From Struthio camelus (Eukaryota; Chordata; Aves; Struthioniformes; Struthionidae), in contig NC_090953.1 of NCBI RefSeq assembly GCF_040807025.1, positions 20,630,997 to 20,694,996 of the forward strand: a stretch of DNA of 64,000 bases. Direction: 5' to 3'. Of this stretch, positions 1 to 12,345 are shown piece by piece. The notes beneath the pieces are model-generated. The model had not been told where the DNA came from and searched no databases. It saw only the letters and a program-made list of their open reading frames with translations. A program made the position numbers and the translations under genes. Position 1 is the stretch's first letter, and each line of letters begins with the position of its first letter.

Positions 1-3000
1 GGCCCTTGAAAACCTTTTGCAGGTTTCCCACTTCAGATGCATTTGTGAGATTTCTGTCAGTTCTTATGGCTTCCTTTTTGGGGAAGTTAGTTCTAAAACC
101 AGAGCTTGTGATCTCTATTTTTGTGATTTGGATGTGACTTTGTGGAGGATGTTTGTTCGCTCCTACTAGGCTCCCTTTCCTGTTGAGCCATGCCAGTTTC
201 TTTGTGATTTGATCCTTTTGAAGGCATGTTAGCGAGGTGTGCATACATCCAAGCCTCTAGTTAGGGTTCTTCAAATATCTTAAATTAGATTTCCTTTTAG
301 CAAGCCTCCTCATTTCTGTGTAGTTATGTATTACTGTAGTGAATCTGTTTTTTCCTCCTACAAGGCTGCTGTTTGAGTACATGATGGTCACTATTGCAAA
401 TCACAAGCACTCTTACAAATGTTGCACATTGACCAGGAGAGCATCAGGATGGCTTCTCATATGTGTGGTCGCTGACTGCTTGCAGAAAGAAGCAATCATT
501 CTGCACAGTGTCCCAGCATGGCATTTGCTCAGCATGTCCAGGGAGTCCAAGTTGCTCAGCCTCTCATCTCTGTTATCTTTCATGGTCACTACTCAGATTC
601 TATGACTGATGAGATTACCTTGACTCCCCTCACTTCAGGTATGGCACTTTCAGATCATAATGTTTAAATGTTGATATACTTAACATCAACAACAAAAAAA
701 AATTGTCTGTTTTTATCACATAAAACTAGAGTTTGAAATGTGTGGCACTGACTCTTATGTCCTTGTCAATATGTCACAGGTCTATAACAACCTCTGATTA
801 CTTTCTCTCAACTGGGAGCTGGGTTTGTCCCTGAGTTGCAGTGCTTAGCCATGGATACTTTCTGTGCTCTGCTCCATTAGGACTGCTAGATGGGCACTTC
901 AGTGGAAGGAATAAATAACTCTTTTGCTGATGCAAGCAGAAACCGTCCAGTACCAGGTATTTTTTTTTTAGACTTTGACTAACAGGGCTGTCTCAAGATT
1001 AGACAATTGAGAGAATTAATTTTGGCCTTCACTAATGACACTCTGAAATGGTTTCTGGGCAGTCCTATCTAATCCAAGATACGGGCTCTCAGCTCAGTGC
1101 CAGCCTAACACTGCAGGGGGAAAGCCAGACTTCTCAGGCCTACCTGCTCAGGACAGAACCAGCGAAATGCAGATGTCATGGTGGCACCTCCACTGTTGCC
1201 CTCCTTGCTGGGGTTCAGGTGTCTGCAATCTTGTTTTGCACAGCACAGCAGTGTAACCCTCACTCAGGCTCCTGAGAAAATCGCTGTGTTGGCAGAAGGA
1301 GCTATGTGACAGTGTGTTGGCCGGAGCTGGGCAAGCTGAGGAGGGTGAAATCATAGGCAGAAGTAAGATTGTTAAAATGGGGACAGCGAGTGGCTTGGGG
1401 ATTCAGCACGAGATACCTGCAAAGTTATGAAGCCCTGAGAGAAAAACATGGACTCAGAAGATGGCAAGTCCACAAGGCTGAGGAACGAGGCCCTGGCCCT
1501 TGCTGCTGGCTCCCTGCCAGCTCTCATCATGTGAGTCTCCACTAGCTCCTGTGTGCATAAGGAAGCAAATAATTGCATTGTACCTTGAATGGGTGTATCT
1601 CTGGCTTGGACTGTCTCCTTGCGTGCAGTACGAGTTGCCCGAGCCGAGCAACACGGAGAAGGGAGGATTATACCACCAATATGCCAACACCGTCAGCTTG
1701 GAGAGGCTGCCCAATGAAGCGTCTTTCTCTGAGCAGAGGATCACACTTGGCATACAAGCCAGGAAGAAACCTGTTGGTGCTTTGCTGCATGCAGACAGAT
1801 TGCTTCTAGGTGGAAAAATCAAAAGCTGCTCACTTGTAGCAAGTGTTGCAAAAGCTGGTTGCTGTTGACATCTATTTCTGTGTTATGTGGGATAGTCCCA
1901 GCAGGGCCCTGTCCTTGTGGCCAAGAGCAGGGAGAGCAGAAGCACTGCCCAGGGACCCTATTGCCATGCAGCAGCTGCAGGGTTAAACTAACAGCTCCTG
2001 CTCTGAGACGTGATTCAGCTTTTAGAGGAGAAGCACTCTTATTTGCTTATTTTATCCATGAGGTTCCTTAACTTACTGGTATGGCTGTGGAAAGTTTGCC
2101 ATATTTACTGACAAGCCAAAAGGAAGTAGAGAGTGATGTTCAATATCAGACAGTAGCTGAATCATTGCCTAAGCCAACATTAACTAACTGCTCTATAATC
2201 TCTCAGTAAACCAGTTTTACCTTTTCACAGACACGTGGAAATGCCAATAAGCTCAGAGACAGGAAGCTGAAAACAGGCACAAGCACAATTACATCATTTG
2301 TTTAACATAGTAGGGGGTAAAATTCAAAAAAGAATGTTAGCCACAATTTAATCATTTTCCTCGACTTTCTTCCATAATTCAGATTTGAAAAATTTTTAAA
2401 TAAATGTTACCTGCAGGCATTCATTGGTAACAGTCAGTGCTTTAAACTTCACTTGCTCCTTTTGAAAGGGAAGTATTTCACTTCCTTTGCAGTTTTACCC
2501 TGGCTCAAATCTCTTTCTACTGATATTTTTGATTGATAGTTTTAGAGCTGCTCCCAGATTTATTATGTCTTAATTTTATATTAAACTTTAAAAATGCACG
2601 TAGAGAAACGCCTATTCATCCCCCATGTACTATCGACCCACTGCAGGAGAGGACTCTGAGAAAAAAAAAAAGCCCTCCCCGGTCTCCTCACCATGTTATT
2701 CACTCTCTCACAGCTGCATTTCCCCCCATCTCATGGTCCCCCTCTCAGGTACTTTGCTACTCCTTCTCCCCACGTAGACGTTTCTTTTCCTGCGTCTACC
2801 AAGTTGTAGCAGAAGAATCGTCGAGAGCCCTGAGAAGGCAAGCTCTGTGCTGGGGGCCAGCACAGCCTGGGCAGGCAAAGCCCGGCTCTGCTTGTAGCAG
2901 TGAGCTGAATTGGGCTTAATTACTCTTCAGAGGCCATGCTTGCACAGCTTGACCAGAAATAAGCTAAATTAATTTCATCAAGCATGCACAAAGCAGACAA

Positions 3001-5277
3001 AACACTCTGATATTTTAGCTACTAAGCAAGTCCACACTGAACACATGCAAATTGCAGTTTATCAACACTTTCCAGCATGCACAAGAGCCTCAGAAGTGCT
3101 GTCCCTGCTCCAGAAGCCACACCATGCTGTATTTGGGCCATTGTTCCAAGCCTCTGGAAATAGGAATTAAAACCAAGATCTCTTTCATTAGCTTGAGCTT
3201 TAGAGAGGGTTGTGCCTTTTGATCAGTGTTTTCCACTAAAATGTAGCCTGAGGTTATCAGTCAGGATAGAAAAGTTTAGGCCAAACACTTGCAATTTGGC
3301 AAAGTTACAAGTGACAGAAGCCCAGCTCTGACAACAGGAAGTGTCAGGCAGTCTGAGGAGCCAGCCTTATTAGCTACACTTGCAATCACCTTTCTCATGT
3401 TTCTGGTATCTGTGCATTACCTTTACTGCTCGGGAGCCATTTTTCAAGAAAAGTTATAAAAAGAATCTGTTTTCATAGGTTATTCTTATGCATGATAATT
3501 ACAGCCGCTTAGAGCATTATACATTCACTTGCTGAAAGGACATTAAATGAGCTTCACAAATATTTAATCAGTTGGGCCTGCAGCATGACTAAGTTTACTT
3601 CTCTCTTGCTGTAGCAAGCTAATAGCCATGCCCAGTGGTTGCTGTAGTTACCCCTTTACTGGAAAAGCAGCCAAACTGTTCCCGTCTTGGGTTGAAGGCT
3701 TCCTTCCTGGGGCTTTGTGTCAACTGAAGTGTAACTATAGCTTTTTAGAGAGCAGATCTACCACAGCCAGGCTGTTTAACTGGCTTTCCTGAAAGGGTTT
3801 TTGACATAATACTGCTCTAGAGCACTGAAATAATTGCTCTGTAAAGTTTGTGTTTATTATAGCATATATATTGAAATGAAAGCCTGTAGAGTTGGTGTAA
3901 TAGGCATTGTATTTGTCCCTTTTATTCTTATTTTGTTCATTCTGTTAAAGCTGCCCAGAAGCAAATCAGAAGCAATTTAAATACTACATTTTGTTCCTAA
4001 AATAGCTTTTGTAGGTAGGGCTTTCCCAGAAATGCCTGTTTACAGGTGGTACTTCCAGCAATGACCACTCAGAGAGAAATAATTAGTTGTTTTGTAGTTT
4101 GCAGGTATTAAGTTTCTCCTCTTGTTCAGCCTTAATTAGATTGCAGAATATGGCTGGCTGCATATTTGCATTAGTGTGGCTGGAAATGAGATCTCTTCTG
4201 CAATGTCCTATGGTATTTCAGCAAGGAGGCAGTGTGCTACCACCGTACAGCACCCAGCGCACGAATGCTGAAGATGTGCCAGAGTCAGCAATAAAAGAGA
4301 CCTTATTCTGTTTCAATCTCAGCCTTGTCCAGCATCATGCAGGGACGCTTGGAGATCTTCCAAAAACTTGGTTCACAGGCCCTGTTCAAATGGACCAAAG
4401 TATCATAACTACTACAGAGCTTTGTGCCATAACGAAGCCATTCCCACGCATACACACATATTACTGAATATGAAAGGACATTTGAAAATATCTCTGTGCA
4501 AAGGCATACATGGAATGTCTTTCCTGTGGGATTTTTTTTTCCTTCCCCTCCAGTACAAAATTTAAGTGAAGAAGAATACAATAGCCCACTACACTACAGG
4601 GAGGAAGAGCCAAATTTCACCCTGCTGCTATGTTTATTTATAGTAATTACCTCAGACATGGACTTTCACCATTAAAATATAAGAGCATGAATATGTGCGT
4701 GTGCACTAGTAAATCCCAGTCAAAAGGTAAATTAGCAAGATGCCAGGTACCTTATCTCTCCTCTTCAGTTACATTGTGACTTATCATGGTTGACATTTCT
4801 GTAAGGCTGTAGTAGCAGATCTGAGTTTGAACATTCGTAAGGAGAAGATGCAATACAGCAGCTCTGATGTCAATAGAAAGTCAGTCTTTGTCTGCTTCAT
4901 TTGGATTGCACTTAATTGCAGGAATTGCATTAATAGTCAACACAAGCCATCTGTTTAAACATGTGTGTTTTGAAAAGAATTGCCATGTACAATAAACATA
5001 CTCACTGTAATGACTCATATCTGTTTATGTGAAATGAGGATTCGGCAATTTCCCTTACAAAAACATTAAATTACAGGTTAAAAGCAGTTTTGTGTCAAGT
5101 TCCCGTGTTTCCATGACAGGTCTGACAGCCTGGTAGTTACAGGGCCGTCTGGGAAGTATTTGTTCGCTGTGGGACTACCAAACAGAACTATTTCCCTAAC
5201 CTTCCCCCAAGAGCCTTCTGGGGAGTCAAAGCTGAACCAAGAAGTCTCTGCAGCTCTGGAGTTCAGGGGCCAGGGTG

Positions 5278-5306
5278 TATTTAGGGATATGCAATATCCC
5301 TAAATA
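5278..5306. repeat. Perfect 13-bp inverted repeat, 3-base loop
   Basis: The left arm TATTTAGGGATAT (5,278-5,290) is followed by the loop GCA and its exact reverse complement (5,294-5,306). Nothing around it resembles a transposon end or a gene. With uniform base composition, a 13-bp perfect arm pair with a loop this short is not expected by chance in 64 kb. It could extrude as a hairpin or be the scar of a template-switch mutation. Confidence 0.9.
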
Positions 5307-6343
5307 TGCAACCTCCCATTTTTTCTGTGTCAGAAAAAACAGGTTTTCATTCCCTTTTTCTTCCTTTGTAAGTGCATATTAGATGTTATTTTTAAAGAGT
5401 GAAATAACATGCCATTAAGTATCATTTCTGGTATAATTTCTAGGTAAGCTGTGTTAAATGCCTGGACTTACTCAGCAGCAGCATAAATTATGAATTGTCT
5501 GGTTCCACGTGCACCAAGCGGGAGGCAGAGTCCAGCTGTGTGCTTCCCACTCAAATGTACAAAGTAGACTGTTGTTCCATTTACCAGGCATTAATATGCA
5601 AAATATGTATGGGTGCCAGCACAGAAGGAGGCTCAGAAACCAGAATTAAAAAAAAAAAGAAGTATGGTGAAGCCATAGGGTGAATCAGCAACTCCGTCAC
5701 CTTTCATCTGGGAAGTTAGCTTGACATCAACGTGGCCCTTTATTTTTTTTTTCCTAGAACAATTTTAGATTCCTGGGAGATAAAAGCAGGCCTTGCTTTT
5801 ATTTCCTAAGCCTTACTGTTGCACAGACCACCAGTTCCAATGAGGTGCAACGTTTCATTAAATGAGGAGGCCAATAATTATGTTTTAAGATGTACTTCAG
5901 TATCACTAGTTTCCCCATGAAATATTTTCTGCTTTATATACCTGATGGAGCCTTATTCAGTCAATGGATTTTGTTAATGCTGGTATTTCTGTGAGTTTGA
6001 AGTGGACATTGCATACAAGAAACCTGCAGGTCTCGAGTTTTACATGATATGCTAGATCTCAGTATTTTCCATTAACCTCTCTCCTTCTGCAGGTTACAGA
6101 CTTTTCGGAAGGTAGCAGGCTTTTTGGAAGGTTACAGGCCTATGTTGCTTTCCCCATACTTATGCAGCTGACAGAAGTCTTCTAGCACCTTCCACTACTC
6201 ACCTTACAAAAGCATTTATGAAGCTTATAAGGTAATCCTGGCCTTTATTTAACTTCTGCTAACAAGCCACATTGTAGCGTGTCGCCAGCTTTCCAAAGCA
6301 GACAACTGTTACGTGCAGTTTCAACATGAGTTGTTAGGGCAAT

Positions 6344-6359
6344 GGGGGGGGGGAGGGGG
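6344..6359 (+). repeat. G-rich simple repeat
   Basis: A run of ten G is followed by one A and five more G. It is a low-complexity tract of a kind prone to length variation. No gene context is visible. Confidence 0.9.
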
Positions 6360-9300
6360 CACACGTACAAGACAATTCAGTGGCTTTGCGTAGCCCAAAA
6401 ATGCTCGTTCTATTAAGCGTGACGTAAGTTAGGGTTTATCCTCAGCTTGCCTTATGATGCATCCACTAGGAAGCAATCTTTTTCTCACTAGCTGTTTTAT
6501 AAAATTGTGTCCAAGCATTTCACTCAGGGATATTTCATGTTTTATTTAAAGGTCTGAGCCTCCCTTCAATAGACCTGGATTTTTGTTGTTGCTGTTATTG
6601 CTTTATCGCAGTTTCATACATGCTACTTCTCAGATACCTATGGCACATACGGGCTGCTTTCCCTTTTTCTTATATCTCGTGATTTGCACAACATGGTAGG
6701 TGAAAATAGCATAATTTTCAGGTTACTCAGTCAGATTTATCCACTTAAGTCTACATACACTTACACAGATGGCACAAAACTTAGATTACTCTGTTTCCCT
6801 GCATATACCCAATATCTAAAGTGCCCAGCACCCTCAGATAACCCTCACACAGGGAACTGGGGAAAAGGAGGAGGCCACATGGGGGTCAGTGGAGAGGGCT
6901 GTACAGCGTCAGAGGAAGAGGCACTGATGGAAAGCAGAGAGGGGCGTAAACTCCATCTCCTGTTACACATGTGGGAATATCTCTGTTACTACCACTAACC
7001 CAGTTCTGCTTGTTCTTAAATTAAAAAAAGGTACTTACATGGCAGTTGTAAGCCAGATGATAAACTTCAGTTTACTATGCTCTCAAGAATGTCTTCTGAC
7101 ATATCCTGGTCAAAAGGTTCTCCTCAAACTTCCCTGTATCAGGTGTACAATATAGTAACATATGCTTATGCAGTGAATTGCTTTGGAATGAAGGTTTTGA
7201 GTCTCTCTTCAAAAACAGATGAAGCAGCTCCTGTTTTCACTCTTAAACTACTGTCGCTCTGGATTATGCATTTGGAATTATCTTTAAAAAAGCCATTGAA
7301 TTTAGCAAAGTGCTGAAGAAAAGCAACTACTTCTCTTTTGCTGCATCTCACAGACAAGAAAGTAATTATAGAAGCCCCAAATAAAATACAAAACATCCTG
7401 ACCTATTTCACAGGTTCTAGATACAGAAGAGCTCTAAATCAAGAGAGGACTTATTGTTTTTGTCTCTCCGAGCCTTACAGCAAGTTAAATTCAAAAAAAC
7501 AGTATCATAAACATTACCATGATTACAAGGAGAAGCTGTTTCTTCTCTGATGTATTAGGAATAAAGAAAATAAAGAAGAGAAATTAAAGCAAGGATGCAC
7601 AGTGCAATTTTAAAAGGCTTTTTTTTCTCCCCTCCCTCACCCTTTCAAAGCACTGTTCTGGTCACTTTTAAAAAAAAACAACATCTTGTCCCATTCCCCA
7701 TATACATCAGCATTTTTATATTATTTCTTGCTTTGAAAGTCATTATATTCTATTTAGACAGTAAGGGTTTCTAAGTGCAGGTAAGTGTTTTTTTACATAT
7801 ATATCTCACTTTATTTGATGCATGCTTTTATCAGATAATACAAGTTTCTTCATCCTTTGAGCCTAGTCTAGCAGTCTGCGTGGTCAAAGATATTGTTGTT
7901 AATTTAAGTGCAATGATCAAAGAAAAAATCTCTTTGGCAGAATCTCATGCTGCGCGCAGGTAACTTATCAAAAAGGCAAGTCTTCAGCCTCGCCAAATTA
8001 TTTTCTTCAATATGCTTTAACAGGAGAGATGCCAGACTTGGAGAAGCTGGGGATCAAAGGGTCCATCATGATAGACTCCATCTCTTCTATGTTTACAGCC
8101 GCAATACAAACCAAGCTGTAACATCAAAGATGAATGCTCAAGCGCTTGATCTGTAAACACTTAATAGACAGTTGTCATAGCTGGCTGGCGGACACAGGCA
8201 CACCAGAAACCTGCCTTCAAGGGCAGCAGGCTGCCTGCTCTGGCAGCAAGTGGCTAGTGAGGGAAACGCCAAACGCTCCAGCCTTTGCAGGGAGACTGTG
8301 GAGCCCAGGGCATGCACCTCGTCTGGGAGGCACCCATCTCCACAGCATCAGCCAGTCCTCTTGTTTTATAGGATCCCTGCATAACAATTTACAAGTCTGA
8401 AGATATTGTGTTGAATAACAGCTCCTAGCAATTTGTTTAGTGAAGTATTACCTTTTCAGTGTCTGTGCGCATAAATCCAACCACTGGCAAATAAGGGAAT
8501 CATTTTTTGACTTTCAAGGCTATCTCCTAGGTGAAAAATACAAAGTTTCTGAGTAGAGCTATATTAACTGTATTATATTATGTACCAATATTGATTGCCC
8601 TTTGTCTTGAAGCTTTAGATTTAAATAAAGTAACAATCTGGACCCAAGCTCAGTGTTTCTGTTTTACTCCAGGCACTCTGTCATTACCAGTCCATTCTTT
8701 GTATGGAATTACCTACCGGAAACATTCCAGAGATTTGTGACTTCTGTGCGGAGTTGCATCATTCACAAGGCACAGCATCAGTTTCATATCGCAACTGGGA
8801 ATGACCCAGCTTTAGTAATCAAGTTATAAAAATACTTTATCTACAACTTGGTAGTTCTGGAGCAAAGATGACACCGTCAAAGGTAAATAAAGTTACTGCA
8901 AGGGGGTAAAAAACCTTAGAAGAGGGCAGGGAGGTGGAGATCTGGAGAAAGATAGGGGACAAAGAAGTTTGCCATATTGCAAAGGAGGGAAAAGGAAAAA
9001 GTCAGTACATTTCTAGGAGGAAAGAATCAGCGAAAAAAGAAGTAATGCACTAAAATTCTGAGATAGAGACTTAAAGTCTTTGAAATAGTGATAGCTGATG
9101 AAAGATCAAGGTAACAGCCTTACTTTCACATTAGATAAGAGTTGATAGGACTTAGTCTTAGATAAGACTGTGCCATAAGTTATATTATTCATTGAAGATA
9201 AGCTTTTGCTTTGTTTTTTGCCATAGTGAAAAATAAAAAAATGCACCAGCAAGTTAATAAACACTGCAAGGGAACAGGTAAGAACCAAAGGAAGAGCAGC

Positions 9301-11516
9301 AAACAATGAACCATCTGAATGGCTACATTAAATCATAGTGTGTTTCTCATTAAACCTATACGTGGCTCATGCTTGAGAGCTCTTCAACGCAGCAAACACA
9401 CAAAGAACTATAGGAACCACCTGTGTTGTAACAGTATCTGTGGGCCTAGAAGATTGGCCTCTACTTTAGACTGTGAAGACGAAATGTTAAAACAGACAAG
9501 TCAATGTGACGGTGTAGATATTTTTGCTATTCAGCTCTCTCTTCCAAAAGCAGCAAGTTTTCTCAGTAGCAAGAACTGGAAGAATTGAAGAAGCAAGGAG
9601 CAAAGCAAGAGAAACAGTCATATGTTTTAATAGAGTGCAGAAGACAACAGTTGACTCAATAACACCATCCTGATACACCATTCAGTATGTGGTCAACTGG
9701 AGGAATTTTGATTTAAAGCCTACCAAGTGATTTCAAATGTTAGGGTCACAATTCTACAGGTTCATGAAGGCCAAAAACAACAGCTTGAGATGAAGGTATT
9801 TCCCCACTATTTCTTGCAGTGAAGCAGCAGCTTTTGCTAAGAATTGCCATGAGTTTTCCGTAGCTGCTAGATGCATTGGCAAGCTCTGCCGACAGCCTCG
9901 GGGAAAACGCTCAGCTTCCCAGCCGCAGGTAAGAAGAGGAATGATGCAGTTCTAGGCCCTCATCTTGCGTAGTTCTGCTGTGTAAGCCATGCGCATGCAG
10001 AGGACTTTTAAGCAAAGCTTGCTCTCCTTTATGTGCAAACCATCAATTATGAAATCTGTAACTGCTTTTCAAGTTATTCAGGCATATGGTGCAACACAAA
10101 GTCCCCTGCAGCTCTGCTTGTCAGGGGAATATTCTTATCTTCTCCTAAAAACAGGATTCTAAAAAGGGATTCATATCCAGAATCAAAACTCACTGTAATT
10201 GTGTTACAAGGGTTTCACTCATTCACATTATTTGCAGCACAACTTTTATCCCAGCGTACTCCCAAAAGAACTATTTTGCCTAAAACACCCAGAGATCACA
10301 TCGTAAAGGGACAGGAAGCACTGGGCCTAGTAGCTGTACCCTCCTTCCCCAGCTTTTTGCTCGGACCACCTCCAACTCTGATTTAATGACCAGTGACAGT
10401 ATTTGTCTACCTAATACATAGATGGCCTGAATCAGAGGATATTTATTTGTTTGTGTTTCTCGAGGCAGTAATTGCATAACAAACGTCTGCAGGCTGTAGA
10501 ACCAGAGCAAAAACACACATATGTGTCTTCAAAAGACACTTTATTGGGTGTTTATAAGCAACACAGATGTTATTTTCTTGAACTACTCCCCTTGATTTCA
10601 GCTCCCTGTGTTGCAGCTGGCCACATTTGCAGCGCACCTCTTGCAGGCACAGCCTGAAGCAGCCCATGCTGCTCAGGCAAGGGCTACCACCTGATCCCTG
10701 CTGCCAGAGTACCACCACCTGATGCCTTGGGCATCTTCCCCCTCACTGGGCTCCAGGGGACAAAAAGACAACACAGCCCACAATCTGTTCAGGCTCTTGT
10801 GGGAAACCTTACGAATGAAAGCAAAGTTTGGCTTTTTAGACTCTTTCTGTCTTCAGGTTCCTGCACTGCCTTTCCCCTCTACATCTTGCTTCCACTTCAA
10901 GGAGAGAGGAGGCCATAGGTAATGACATCTTAATTAGTAAATCAAGCAATATATGGGCAAGATTCCCATGATGCAATTTATCAGTGCATTTATTCTCATT
11001 ATTAGGAAAGCTACCAACTATTTGGCTGGTACAGGTGAGAAAGAACAGTGACACAAGAACCTGAGTTCATTTATATATTACCCTAAATCTAATGCTGCTC
11101 TCCCCCTTACAGTCCTTCTAGTATTTGGCATCACACATACTAAATATTTATGCCCCTGAGAAGTCTCCAGCCTGGGACAACATATACCCCCCTGCTGCCC
11201 CTCTCGGCAGTACAGATGCACTAAAGTCTTTGAGCCTCTCAGTGTCATGTTTATTTTTATTACTGATGTCAGCTCATCCCAGGAAACACCTGCCCTCACA
11301 ACTTTGAATATATTGACCATCTGCAAACGGTCAGTTGAAATAGCTCAAGGTCTTGGCTGACTTTTCTGTACAAAATGCAAACAAACATCAGTAACAAATT
11401 TTATTAGAATTTAATACATCAGTCTGCTTCGTCTCTCTGCTCCACTCCATACGTGGGTACTGTTAGCTGCTGACTTTCCAACTCCCCATTGTTGGAAGAT
11501 TCCTGTTTCTAATACC

Positions 11517-11538
11517 AAAAAAAAAAAAAAAAAAAAAA
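11517..11538 (+). repeat. Poly(A) tract, 22 A
   Basis: An uninterrupted run of 22 A. No AATAAA was seen in the preceding few hundred bases and no recognisable coding remnant lies upstream. A simple mononucleotide repeat is therefore likelier than the tail of a processed pseudogene. Confidence 0.9.
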
Positions 11539-12097
11539 CCCACGAAACAGTGGCCTAGGGAGTCTTATGACGGGCCACATTCTACAAATTTTAGATTTCA
11601 TTTGTAAACCCCAAGCTCTGCACTGCAGTGCCGCAGTGAAAGGGGAGGCTTTATCCAGTAATATTTCTTACAAGTAAATTGTGTAAGGCTTTCATTTTTT
11701 CAGGCATTAAGTCTCACTTCATTTTCCAACACCTGAATTTACACTGATGACATTACCTCTTGTTTGAGTATTACAAGGAATTTTCAGCTTGGCACTTGCG
11801 ACATTCTGAGAGTCTCGTTGCAGCTAATGTAAAAACGATCAGACGACACATTATGTCTGTAGTACTTTCAGAAAGCCAACATGGGTGAGCTATCCTATGT
11901 TAGATCTGATATTAGCAAAACACATGAGCAAAACACATCCAGAAAAGTTTGGAAGATGAAACGGAATAAAAGGAACAGGGTAAGCATGGTGGGGGCAGCA
12001 AGAACACTGAGCCAGACTCTTCTTGATGGTACCCAGGACAGGAGGCAATAGGCACAAATGGAAAAACTGGAAATCCTGTTTGAACATAAGAAAACAT

Positions 12098-12156
12098 GGT
12101 GGGGGGGGGAGGGGGGGAGGGGAGGAGAGAGGAAATAAGAAAAAAAACACACACAC
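12098..12156 (+). repeat. Polypurine tract followed by short (AC)n
   Basis: G runs (nine G and seven G, separated by single A) grade into GGA/GAGAGA, then A-rich sequence, then about five AC units. The tract is almost pure purine for nearly 50 bases and directly abuts the CR1 fragment on its right. Such tracts can form triplex or G-quadruplex structures and are often badly assembled. Confidence 0.85.
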
Positions 12157-12159
12157 TTT

Positions 12160-12345
12160 CCCTGTGGGGATGCTCTAACACCAGAATAGGTGGCCCAGAG
12201 AGGTTATGGCGTCTCCATCCTTGGTGATATTCAAACCCATCTGGACACAGTCCTGGGTAACCTGCGTTAGGTGACCCTGCCTGAGCAGGGGGTTGAACCT
12301 GAGTATTTCCAGAGGTGCCTGCCAACCTCAGCCCTTCTGTGAAGC
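12160..12345 (+). mobile_element. CR1 LINE 3'-end fragment
   Basis: This segment reads like the 3' terminal part of a bird CR1 retrotransposon in sense orientation. It has GGCCCAGAGAGGTTATGG, then TCTCCATCCTTGGTGATATT, then CTGGACACAGTCCTGGGTAA, then GGTGACCCTGCCTGAGCAGG, and finally CCAACCTCAGCCCTTCTGTG. These correspond in order to the conserved end of the CR1 3' untranslated region. The element is 5'-truncated, as nearly all CR1 copies are, and has no coding capacity. It is the main evidence that the window is avian. The 5' boundary is approximate because the purine tract interrupts it. Confidence 0.9.

Larger units (their letters stand above)
1..12097. other. Intergenic DNA, no gene recognised
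   Basis: I see no coding region here. Open frames are short (mostly 60-130 codons), overlap on both strands, start at arbitrary ATGs and carry no domain or family motif. The stretch has ordinary AT-leaning vertebrate composition. Noted items are a perfect 13-base inverted repeat at 5,278-5,306, a G-rich run at 6,344-6,359, and a 22-base A run at 11,517-11,538. An isolated splice-donor match (CAG|GTAAGA) at 9,928 has no supported partner. Regulatory elements may be present but cannot be identified from one sequence. Confidence 0.7.

Noticed and set aside
1500-1868. 122-codon plus-strand frame with overlapping minus-strand frame of equal length
   Set aside because: No domain, no splice or promoter context, and the opposite strand is equally open.
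6420-6427. CRE/bZIP-like site TGACGTAA
   Set aside because: An 8-mer of this kind is expected by chance about once in a window this size, and no promoter is nearby.
9921-9934. Strong splice-donor match CAG|GTAAGA
   Set aside because: Isolated: no open frame, CpG promoter or acceptor pairing to support an exon.
11340-11538. Possible processed pseudogene ending in poly(A)
   Set aside because: No AATAAA was seen before the A run, no coding similarity and no visible target-site duplication.
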